IMG/VR virus record: IMGVR_UViG_3300047170_000040 | Span: 1-27,961 of that record | Reading direction: 5' to 3' (one strand) | Length of the DNA: 27,961 bases | DNA from: a virus | Shown: in pieces, positions 23,405 to 27,961 of the stretch | How the letters are laid out: each line of letters opens with the position of its first letter | Position numbering within the stretch: the first letter of the stretch is position 1 | The notes under the pieces: model-generated | What the model was told of the DNA's origin: nothing | The model's database searches: none | What the model saw: the letters and a program-made list of their open reading frames with translations, nothing else | Translations under genes and position numbers: made by a program

Positions 23405-23590
23405 TTATGCGAAAAAGGCGAGCACGACGTAGGTATAAATGGCTAGGAAGGCGACCGCGAAAACGACGCTGACGCGGAACTGGGATCGCTCCGCCGCCTG
23501 CTCGCGCTCATGCTCCGCGATCATGGTATCCAGGAGATTCTCGTTACGGTCGTCCTGCGGCTTCATTCGGGTACCTGCGAGAGTCAGCAC
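23405..23590 (-). CDS. Small C-terminally anchored membrane protein (61 aa)
   Basis: The start is GTG 23590, fixed by a strong AAAGGAGG site five bases upstream. The first 40 residues are acidic and polar (DDRNENLLDTMIAEHERE). Residues 41-61 are one hydrophobic segment ending at the C-terminus (VVFAVAFLAIYTYVVLAFFA). This tail-anchored topology would place the charged part in the cytoplasm. It is the first gene after the structured non-coding region. Confidence 0.7.
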   Translation of the reverse strand: MLTLAGTRMKPQDDRNENLLDTMIAEHEREQAAERSQFRVSVVFAVAFLAIYTYVVLAFFA

Positions 23591-23640
23591 TAGGTCCTCC
23601 TTTGAGATATAGGCCTTATCGGCGCGGGGCTTAGGGAACT

Positions 23641-24350
23641 TGAGCTAAAAGAGCAATTCATTCGGTTTATGCAAAGCGTAAACTCTTAGCCTTGCGATGT
23701 CGACCTTCTCAAGGCCCGCCCATACCAATCTTCTCTGCGCGCCAATTGTCCGTCCTGAGAGGGTTGCCATCCCGCCATCGTGGCGGGCTGGGGGAAGACG
23801 TTCGATCAGAGTTTCACTTCATCGGGCATGGGATCAAAAGCCCTCGAAAGCGGAGCTCTGGGTATAGTCCCCCCTACCCCCCATGCCCAAGTTTTGAGCA
23901 TGGAGGCGGAGAACAAGGTCAAAGCACGAAGGACATCCTTCGCCACGGGGTACCATCGCTGTTACGGTCGCGACTTGCGTTTTCCCGCTCGCAGTCCAGT
24001 TATCAACCGCCTGACCGCGCTCGAAGCCCGGCCTTCATCTCAGGCGATTACCTCTCGGCTGGACTTCCCCCCATCGCCAGACCCCACGATGCTTACCGTA
24101 GGACGCACGATTGTTTACGTGCCGTTCACTCGCCACAAAAAGCGAATGCAGCGTCCCCCTCGGGGACGGATGGGCTCTTAGCCACCGTTTTTGCAAAGTC
24201 TTCTCTTGTGATGGGAAAGGTAGTCGGGCACACCGAAGGAACTCGGTGAACCGACGGTCGTTTCGTCATCATCGTCCAGTAGCCACAGCAAATGGTTACT
24301 GAGAGCACCGGAGGCTTTACGGCCTCTGGTGCTCAGACTTTTAATTCAAG
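23641..24350 (-). ncRNA. Candidate large structured phage RNA (about 700 nt)
   Basis: No credible gene lies in this 700-base stretch, yet it is packed with helices: 24303-24315/24322-24334, 24231-24236/24243-24248, 24152-24158/24162-24168, 24005-24014/24040-24049, 23972-23979/23990-23996, 23927-23932/23937-23942, 23878-23890/23894-23906, 23771-23777/23781-23787, 23702-23707/23711-23716 and 23644-23651/23683-23690. In four of them (five positions) the odd pair is G-U if read as minus-strand RNA but A-C on the plus strand. The 24303 helix shows the reverse. The strand matches the tRNAs and all phage genes. Size and position beside tRNA genes resemble the large ornate phage RNAs GOLLD and ROOL, but I cannot match a consensus. 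The ends are approximate. Confidence 0.6.
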
Positions 24351-24410
24351 TTCCAAAATGGGCAAGCTCAATCTTGAGACGCTCCGTCCCAAAGCGATCC
24401 ATCTAGAAAT

Positions 24411-24656
24411 CTATTCACCGTCGCCATAGGACGGGATCGACGCATCTTGGCTGCCCCAGGGATCGATGGGCGCCTCAGCTTCGATAGGCGGGTTCTGCGT
24501 GCGAAGGGCGTAATGACCGAACGTCGTCATGTCGGCTTGCGTCTGCATGTAGCCTTGCACGTATTGGCCGTCCCAGCGCACGTAGCCCTGCTGGTAGGAC
24601 TGAGCTAGGGCTGGCGCTGCAAAAGCGATTGTAAGGGCAATTAGAGCGGTTTTCAT
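24411..24656 (-). CDS. Small exported protein with signal peptide (81 aa)
   Basis: ATG 24656 has GGAGGT four bases upstream. Residues 1-18 are a classic signal peptide (MKTALIALTIAFAAPALA) with an ALA cleavage site. The mature part starts QSYQQGYVRWDGQYVQGYMQ, is rich in Tyr and Gln, and ends acidic (IPSYGDGE). No lipobox is present, so a periplasmic or secreted location is predicted. It lies between the tRNAs and the structured RNA region. An exported product in such a spot suggests a host-modifying (moron-like) role, which is inference. Confidence 0.75.
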   Translation of the reverse strand: MKTALIALTIAFAAPALAQSYQQGYVRWDGQYVQGYMQTQADMTTFGHYALRTQNPPIEAEAPIDPWGSQDASIPSYGDGE

Positions 24657-24762
24657 GGGGACCTCCGATGCTCGTCTCTATTGCGAGATCGGGGCCGGAA
24701 GGCTGAGGCTTATATTGGAGCTTTGTGCTTAAGCATTAGGCATGCGTTTACGAAAAGCGGCA

Positions 24763-24836
24763 TGGATGAAGAGGAAGGAATCGAACCTTCATTCACGGCT
24801 TCAAAGGCCGACGTCCTACCGTTAGACGACTCTTCA
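24763..24836 (-). tRNA. tRNA-Gln (anticodon UUG)
   Basis: The cloverleaf is visible on the minus strand. The acceptor stem TGAAGAG/CTCTTCA is perfect over seven pairs. The D-arm GTC/GAC encloses TAACGGTAG. The anticodon loop CTTTGAA gives UUG, and the T-arm GAAGG/CCTTC has the standard loop TTCGATT. The discriminator is T, followed by an encoded CCA at 24765-24763. The outermost anticodon-stem position is a U-U mismatch. It reads CAA codons. Confidence 0.93.
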
Positions 24837-24842
24837 AAAACA

Positions 24843-24918
24843 TGGCTGTGGATCCAGGCACCGCCCCTGGCCCTCCGGGGTAACAACCCGGCATCTCCGC
24901 TCTGTCGACCTATCCACA
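24843..24918 (-). tRNA. tRNA-Asn (anticodon GUU) with a non-standard T-loop
   Basis: The acceptor stem TGTGGAT/ATCCACA is perfect over seven pairs. The discriminator is G, followed by an encoded CCA at 24845-24843. The anticodon stem CCGGG/CCCGG encloses TTGTTAC, giving GUU. The D-arm is short (GTC/GAT with one G-U) with an 11-base loop holding GG. The T-stem CCAGG/CCTGG is perfect, but its loop is GGCGGTG instead of the near-universal TTCRAAY, so T54, T55 and A58 are all replaced. Positions 8-9 are AG rather than UA. The fold is intact, and only six bases separate it from tRNA-Gln. Confidence 0.78.
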
Positions 24919-25233
24919 GCAAAGATAAAGAACGAGCGGGACGCGATCCCCGCAACCAATCGACTGGCGATATCTCGCCCGTACTCAGGACATAACTCCT
25001 TCGTGGCCTACCCCATGGTGAGGGCGGGCATGTCTCCAGCCGAAGCCTGAATCCTCAACACGCCAGCCTTAGTGCTGTACGTTGCGGTTACCCGCAGGGT
25101 TGTCGGCAGGCCTTTGCAGCCCATCAGCTATCTTCGCAGCTTCCCATGCCGTCGTTCAAACAAATCATATATCAAGGCGGAGAAGGCGGGGAGCGACCCC
25201 GCCGAATGCATGCAATGCATCTCCGCGCGAATT
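24919..25233 (-). other. Structured spacer between the small gene at 25234 and the tRNAs
   Basis: This 315-base spacer starts right after a stop codon. GCGGAGA (25226-25220) pairs with TCTCCGC (25183-25177) and closes two hairpins: TGCA/TGCA around TTGCA, and GGCGGGG/CCCCGCC (25203-25185) around TCGCT. Together they make a Y-shaped three-way junction. Further on are the hairpins GGCGA/TCGCC (24979-24966, loop GATA) and GCGGG/CCCGC (24953-24936). The latter is followed by TCGTTCTTTATCTTT, which is a poor terminator-like tail before tRNA-Asn. Two short frames also occur in it. It may be an RNA leader or a second structured RNA. Confidence 0.45.
25008..25124 (-). CDS. Possible micro-ORF (38 aa)
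   Basis: ATG 25124 opens 38 codons (TTLRVTATYSTKAGVLRIQA, then SAGDMPALTMG). It overlaps by one base (TGATG) the stop of a 14-codon frame that starts at ATG 25168. Third codon positions are mostly G or C, as in the phage genes nearby, and the peptide has a plausible beta-like pattern. GAAG upstream is a weak ribosome site. It lies in a region that also folds well, so it could be chance. Confidence 0.35.
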   Translation of the reverse strand: MGCKGLPTTLRVTATYSTKAGVLRIQASAGDMPALTMG

Positions 25234-25608
25234 CTAGATCAGCTTGTCGATGAAATACATCTTGGCCTCGCGCGTCAGAGGGAGCCGGTTGATCGCGTGG
25301 ATCAGGAAGCCCGTGACGTCTTTTTCCGTTTCGTCGCTAAAGCCCAAAGTCGAAGTCACGGTCGTCGAAGCCGCCTTGCCTTTGCGCTTAACGGCGATCG
25401 ACGGCTTGCCGACCTTGCTGCGATTATGAGAAATCAGCGAGCTAATGTAATTAGGATCAGGGGCCGTGCCTCGGCTCGTCTTCACGCCGTCAGCTTTCAG
25501 CTTGTCAGCTATCGACTTGGGCTTCATGCCCTCCTTCGCAAGGCTCAGCACCCGCTCTTGAAAAAACTCAGCCGTCGGATTCATGTCGCCCGATTTCTTC
25601 TGGTTCAC
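25234..25608 (-). CDS. Basic hypothetical protein following the annealing protein gene (124 aa)
   Basis: I set the start at GTG 25608, which overlaps the stop of the previous gene as GTGA and has AAGGG six bases upstream; a longer frame begins at 25632. The N-terminal half looks like a helix-turn-helix or recombinase-like small domain (FFQERVLSLAKEGMKPKSIA, then DKLKADGVKTSRGTAPDPNY). The middle is basic and disordered (KRKGKAASTTVTST). The C-terminus is helical. DNA binding is possible, as is partnership with the annealing protein. No family is certain. Confidence 0.7.
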   Translation of the reverse strand: MNQKKSGDMNPTAEFFQERVLSLAKEGMKPKSIADKLKADGVKTSRGTAPDPNYISSLISHNRSKVGKPSIAVKRKGKAASTTVTSTLGFSDETEKDVTGFLIHAINRLPLTREAKMYFIDKLI

Positions 25609-26381
25609 TTCATTCCCTTCGTTTCCGGCCATTCGGCCATTGGTTCATTCCAATCCGGAAGCTCGTCATCGTCGGACTTTCGCGACTTCGCTTTATTTGT
25701 CGCCCGTATCACTTTCAAATGATCCTCGGCTGTGCCGGATTTGATCATCCCGGCAAGCTCCGCGAACTGATCCGCTGTCAGCTCGTTTGAGGTCTCGCAC
25801 CGAAAGTGCTCCTGGATCACCGCCCTGATTTCCGAATCGGCCCATTTAAACTTCTTTGCCAACTGAATGATCAAGGCGCGGTTGACCAGTTCAGACGCGG
25901 CGCCAGGCACGTGCGCAAACGGCGCAGGGATTGGCTTTGCTTGCGACGTCTTCTGCGGCAAAGGCGCTTGCGAAGCCGCATGGCCGTCGTCATCGGTCTG
26001 GCTGAGGCCAGCGATCGCTGAAAGAGCGTAACGCCTGGCGTAAGACGTAGCAGAGCCCATCGCTTGGGCCGTGTTCTTGTCTGCCAAGATCGGCGTATAG
26101 CCCCTGATCCACTGCCCGCTCGCATGAAAGAGGGTCGTGACCAAGATAAGATCGCCGCCTTCTTTCAGCATCGTCTGCGTGAAGCTCAGCCCGTGCTTTC
26201 CGAACGGCTCCCTGACGGCGTCGATCACCGACGCTAACGACGCGAACGACGCCTTGAAATGCGGGTTCTGGGAATCCTTTTGCGCGTGGTTCATGTCCGA
26301 CTGCGCTTTTGAGAGCGACGCGGCTATCTCGCCGACCTGATCCGATTGCAATGCATGGTTCATGCGGATGCTATCTCCCAT
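25605..26381 (-). CDS. erf-like: ERF-family single-strand DNA annealing protein (258 aa)
   Basis: ERF proteins anneal complementary single strands in phage recombination and genome circularisation. Residues 22-62 show the family start (LSKAQSDMNHAQKDSQNPHF, then KASFASLASVIDAVREPFGKHG). W91 lies in a conserved ASGQWIRGY segment. Residues 109-130 carry GSATSYARRYALSAIAGLSQ, the best-conserved ERF signature. After a Pro/Gln-rich linker at about 135-155, the C-terminal part is helical and ends acidic (DDDELPDWNEP). ATG 26381 is the outer start; ATG 26363 is six codons inside. It likely works with the RusA-like resolvase downstream and the small protein that overlaps its stop. Confidence 0.88.
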   Translation of the reverse strand: MGDSIRMNHALQSDQVGEIAASLSKAQSDMNHAQKDSQNPHFKASFASLASVIDAVREPFGKHGLSFTQTMLKEGGDLILVTTLFHASGQWIRGYTPILADKNTAQAMGSATSYARRYALSAIAGLSQTDDDGHAASQAPLPQKTSQAKPIPAPFAHVPGAASELVNRALIIQLAKKFKWADSEIRAVIQEHFRCETSNELTADQFAELAGMIKSGTAEDHLKVIRATNKAKSRKSDDDELPDWNEPMAEWPETKGMK

Positions 26382-26429
26382 TTCCAGTTGATGTGCAAAT
26401 TAAACTCTCGCGATAAATAAAAACTCGCC

Positions 26430-26630
26430 TCAGCAATCAAGCTCATGGGCCGTACGACGCAGGTCGAGTCGTGCGCTTGCCCAGCAGTGAAATTCGACGT
26501 TCGTCGGCTCATATCCAAACTCCTCGCATGCCTGATCCCAAAGGCTCAATCGGTCGCTCAAGCATTCAAAATCAGTCAGCCCCTTCTCTCTTCCAAGTAT
26601 TCTCAAGACCCAGCGCCACAGACTCGTCAT
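26430..26630 (-). CDS. Small hypothetical protein (66 aa)
   Basis: ATG 26630 is preceded by AAAGGGGG four bases upstream, a strong site that supports translation although the frame overlaps the end of the previous gene by 59 bases. The N-terminus is hydrophobic and basic (MTSLWRWVLRILGREKG). The rest is mixed and aromatic (SLWDQACEEFGYEPTNVEFH) with three cysteines. No function is assigned. Confidence 0.65.
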   Translation of the reverse strand: MTSLWRWVLRILGREKGLTDFECLSDRLSLWDQACEEFGYEPTNVEFHCWASARLDLRRTAHELDC

Positions 26631-26901
26631 CTATCCCCCTTTGGCTTAGTCCCTTTTCCCGGTCTACCCACCCCATTTGAGCCATCTTCTCATGCCATTG
26701 CTCTTCTATAGACCGAAAAGCCGCCTCATCCATGATCTCGCCGAGCTTCGCGTGCGTCGCTTCCCCAAGCCTAAATTTCGCTCGCATTTTCACAAGCCAT
26801 GCGTGATAGGCCCGAATATCGGATAGGCGCGGGAAGTCATCGATCCTTGAGTCGTACTTCACTTCGCCCGTCTTCCCATCGGTTACCTTCACGAATCCCA
26901 T
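26572..26901 (-). CDS. Hypothetical protein (109 aa)
   Basis: The start is ATG 26901, which shares one base with the stop of the helix-turn-helix gene (TGATG) and has GGAG five bases upstream. The longer open frame upstream only shadows that gene. The N-terminus is a small strand-turn-strand (MGFVKVTDGKTGEVKYDSRI). The rest is helical and charged (FRSIEEQWHEKMAQMGWVDR), containing several Trp and Met. It is coupled to the regulator gene. Function unknown. Confidence 0.7.
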   Translation of the reverse strand: MGFVKVTDGKTGEVKYDSRIDDFPRLSDIRAYHAWLVKMRAKFRLGEATHAKLGEIMDEAAFRSIEEQWHEKMAQMGWVDREKGLSQRGIDDESVALGLENTWKREGAD

Positions 26902-27113
26902 CACAGCTCCAGCGGCCTCATGCGGGCCCATTTTTTCATCTTCTTCTCGATGCGCGCCAAGAGCTCGTCCGACGGGTTCCCTTTGCCGTGAAGGCAAAAG
27001 CTAAACCATACGGGCGTAATCCCAAGCTCGCGCGCGGCTTCCTTGTGAGGCTTCTGCAAGCGCTTGAGCTCAACGTTCATCGACTCGAAGGTTTTCATGC
27101 CGATCCAACTCAT
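26901..27113 (-). CDS. Small helix-turn-helix protein, possible regulator (70 aa)
   Basis: ATG 27113 follows GGGGGA five bases upstream. Residues about 23-45 (HKEAARELGITPVWFSFCLH) form a Cro/CI-like helix-turn-helix, continuing GKGNPSDELLARIEKKMKKW. The length is typical of a minimal Cro-type protein. A perfect 18-bp palindrome lies 34-51 bases upstream over a promoter-like sequence, so autoregulation is likely. It could instead be a general phage transcription regulator. The target is inferred from position. Confidence 0.6.
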   Translation of the reverse strand: MSWIGMKTFESMNVELKRLQKPHKEAARELGITPVWFSFCLHGKGNPSDELLARIEKKMKKWARMRPLEL

Positions 27114-27137
27114 CTCGTTCCCCCGTGCATAAAGCGA

Positions 27138-27166
27138 ACGTTAGGCGATAAACTATAGTTTATCAA
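27138..27166 (-). promoter_or_regulatory. Promoter-like sequence with an 18-bp palindromic operator
   Basis: The palindrome GATAAACTATAGTTTATC at 27147-27164 is perfect. On the minus strand TTGATA (27166-27161) and TAACGT (27143-27138) lie 17 bases apart, so the palindrome fills the -35 and spacer region. The -10 is weak. It sits directly upstream of the helix-turn-helix gene, the typical arrangement for a repressor site. Confidence 0.55.
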
Positions 27167-27178
27167 GGAATTAAACTG

Positions 27179-27493
27179 CTAATTGCAGGAGCACGAGGCG
27201 TACTTGTCGGCCATCGCCTGGCCCCAGGCCTTGATATTCGCCCAGCCTTGGGCGTCCGTGCAGGTCCAGCGATCGACGTCCTGGGGCTTCGCAAGCGGCC
27301 TTAAGTGGGCAACGGCCGAGGACTTGAGAACGACGCGGTTATTTGAAACCGCGTAGTCGGCCGCAAGGTTGTAGCAGACAAGGCGCGAGCGCTGGCTGTC
27401 TGCGATGCACAGGTCTGAGTTTGGAAGCACGATCGTCCCGCAGCTCGCGAGAATGACGGGGCTAAATATTGTCGAGAGACGACTTAGCCGCAT
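27179..27493 (-). CDS. Small lipoprotein, possible outer-membrane spanin subunit (104 aa)
   Basis: I start at ATG 27493, which has AAGGA eight bases upstream; the longer frame is a shadow. Residues 1-18 are a lipoprotein signal with a basic start (MRLSRLST) and lipobox L15-A-S-C18, so the mature protein would begin at a lipid-modified Cys18. The mature part contains CIADSQRSRLVCYNL and a WTCTDAQGWANIKAWGQ segment and ends SCSCN, with several Cys that may form disulfides. The gene overlaps by 32 bases the gene for a membrane-anchored helical protein, an Rz/Rz1-like arrangement. It is longer and less Pro-rich than typical Rz1, so the spanin role is tentative. Confidence 0.65.
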   Translation of the reverse strand: MRLSRLSTIFSPVILASCGTIVLPNSDLCIADSQRSRLVCYNLAADYAVSNNRVVLKSSAVAHLRPLAKPQDVDRWTCTDAQGWANIKAWGQAMADKYASCSCN

Positions 27494-27665
27494 CGTCGAC
27501 TTCCTTTTCGGTTTTAGCCTTCTGCAAAACAGCGGCTTCCGCCGCGGCCTGCTTAGCTTGCTGAGCCCGCGTCTCGGCATCTTGAATGTCTTTTGCCAGC
27601 AAAGCCCAGAACTTCGAAAGCAACCATTCCAAGACCTGAGCCGCGAGCCCCGCTAGAAACGTCAT
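27462..27665 (-). CDS. Small helical protein with hydrophobic N-terminus, possible inner-membrane spanin (67 aa)
   Basis: ATG 27665 has AGGT ten bases upstream. Residues 1-23 form a hydrophobic amphipathic segment (FLAGLAAQVLEWLLSKFWAL). Residues 27-67 are a highly charged Ala/Glu/Lys coiled coil (DIQDAETRAQQAKQAAAEAA). This is the topology of a short inner-membrane spanin, and the lipoprotein gene overlaps its end. It is shorter than usual for Rz. Confidence 0.6.
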   Translation of the reverse strand: MTFLAGLAAQVLEWLLSKFWALLAKDIQDAETRAQQAKQAAAEAAVLQKAKTEKEVDDAAKSSLDNI

Positions 27666-27668
27666 GAA

Positions 27669-27860
27669 TTATGCGACCTGCGCGTCAAACCAAGCTTGAA
27701 TCGACGGAAGGACCGCAGGCAAGAGCAGCGTCGCCAAGGGCGCGACGTATGGCTGCGCAGCTGCCGGCAAGCGCGCCACTTCGCCTGCGATCAACGCAGG
27801 CAAATTTGAGATGAAATCATCGCCCAATTTTTTCACGATCGCCTTTTCCGCTTCGTTCAT
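27669..27860 (-). CDS. Small protein with a hydrophobic C-terminal half (63 aa)
   Basis: ATG 27860 has GGAG five bases upstream. Residues 1-17 are a charged helix (NEAEKAIVKKLGDDF). The rest is hydrophobic with several Pro (EVARLPAAAQPYVAPLATLL, then LPAVLPSIQAWFDA). It may associate with the membrane. It precedes the membrane-anchored helical protein and the lipoprotein, so it could belong to the same lysis or envelope group. No family is recognised. Confidence 0.6.
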   Translation of the reverse strand: MNEAEKAIVKKLGDDFISNLPALIAGEVARLPAAAQPYVAPLATLLLPAVLPSIQAWFDAQVA

Positions 27861-27884
27861 ACCAACTCCGTTTGTTTGAACAGT

Positions 27885-27961
27885 TTAAAATCCAACCGTC
27901 TTTGCGTTGGCCGAAATCAACGCGCCGGCCGCCGAAGTCGTCTTCGTGTAGACGACTCTCA
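27885..27961 (-). CDS. C-terminal end of a gene entering from the right edge
   Basis: A frame open at the right edge ends at TAA 27887-27885. The visible peptide (RVVYTKTTSAAGALI, then SANAKTVGF) is beta/Ala-rich with Thr and Lys, like the end of a structural or fibre protein. The other two minus frames are less protein-like (one has a stop at once). Only 24 residues are visible, so no function can be given. Confidence 0.45.
   Translation of the reverse strand, partial: RVVYTKTTSAAGALISANAKTVGF

Noticed and set aside
23861-23875. GGTATAGTCC on the plus strand resembling a group I intron core element
   Set aside because: The matching partner element (a GACTA-type sequence at the right spacing) and flanking exons were not found. 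The wobble evidence favours the other strand.
23692-24249. Plus-strand open frame of about 185 codons in the gene-free region (and another of 133 codons in an overlapping frame)
   Set aside because: The translations are Pro/Arg/Ser-rich, without domain or ribosome site, on the opposite strand to every other gene, and coincide with strong RNA helices. Lack of stops is explained by GC content.
24301-24345. Plus-strand intrinsic terminator (13-pair stem followed by AGACTTTTAA)
   Set aside because: The T-run is short and set back by four bases, and no plus-strand gene precedes it. More likely a helix at the 5' end of the candidate RNA, although its one odd pair does favour the plus strand.
24710-24955. 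Minus-strand open frame containing SNGRTSAFEAVNEG
   Set aside because: It is the translation of the tRNA-Gln and tRNA-Asn genes, a familiar artefact.
25177-25226. tRNA-Ala with an anticodon-like loop ATTGCAT
   Set aside because: There is no room for a D-arm, the acceptor stem does not line up with the T-arm, and no CCA follows.
1-27961. CRISPR array, insertion sequence, rRNA or integration site
   Set aside because: No regular repeat-spacer series, transposase, rRNA segment or integrase/attachment pair was seen. The tRNAs look phage-borne, with CCA encoded and inside the gene cluster.

Overview
The window is a stretch of a tailed double-stranded DNA phage (or prophage) genome. Essentially every gene lies on the minus strand and is read from the right edge to the left. 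The head and tail gene set looks short-tailed (podovirus-like): large terminase, portal, scaffold, major capsid protein, a 240-residue adaptor-like protein and a 1072-residue nozzle-like protein, followed by three large Ala/Gln/Gly-rich proteins of the internal-virion (ejection) type. I see no tail tube, sheath or tape-measure gene. The DNA is moderately GC-rich, starts are often GTG or TTG, and neighbouring genes are packed with 4-base NTGA stop/start overlaps. The secreted-protein and lipoprotein signals suggest a Gram-negative host. I cannot name the host. There is no integrase, polymerase or RNA polymerase in the window.

Layout from right (upstream) to left (downstream). Positions 27961-27179 hold the end of an unidentified gene and three small genes, including a membrane-anchored helical protein whose gene overlaps that of a lipoprotein, an arrangement like two-component spanins. 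Positions 27147-26430 hold an 18-bp perfect palindrome over a promoter-like sequence, a small helix-turn-helix protein and two small genes. Positions 26381-25234 encode an ERF-type single-strand annealing protein and a small partner. Positions 25233-24763 are a non-standard region with a predicted three-way RNA junction, a micro-ORF, a tRNA-Asn with an unusual T-loop and a tRNA-Gln. Positions 24656-24411 encode a small exported protein. Positions 24350-23641 have no credible gene but carry about ten strong helices, and most of the informative wobble pairs fit only minus-strand RNA. I propose a large structured phage non-coding RNA.

Positions 23590-20487 are a block of very small genes (several under 60 residues, several membrane proteins, some sharing modules) around a C5-cytosine methyltransferase remnant that lacks SAM-binding motif I. 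Positions 20409-18595 encode a GH25 endolysin with a peptidoglycan-binding domain, a RusA-like resolvase and a probable small terminase. Positions 18598-17000 encode a beta-class DNA methyltransferase. A complete HNH endonuclease gene lies inside it in another reading frame of the same strand, and both frames are open. Positions 16996-14461 hold small genes, a GNAT-like acetyltransferase and the large terminase. Positions 14432-9649 encode portal, two small proteins, scaffold and major capsid protein, ending in a strong intrinsic terminator. Positions 9506-1 encode two small beta-rich head or decoration-like proteins, adaptor, nozzle and internal-virion proteins; the last runs off the left edge.

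The most unusual elements are the methyltransferase/HNH double-coding segment, the candidate giant RNA beside the tRNA genes, the odd tRNA-Asn, and the motif-I-less methyltransferase bracketed by two copies of a 21-base gene start. All functional names are family-level readings by eye; no database search was possible.
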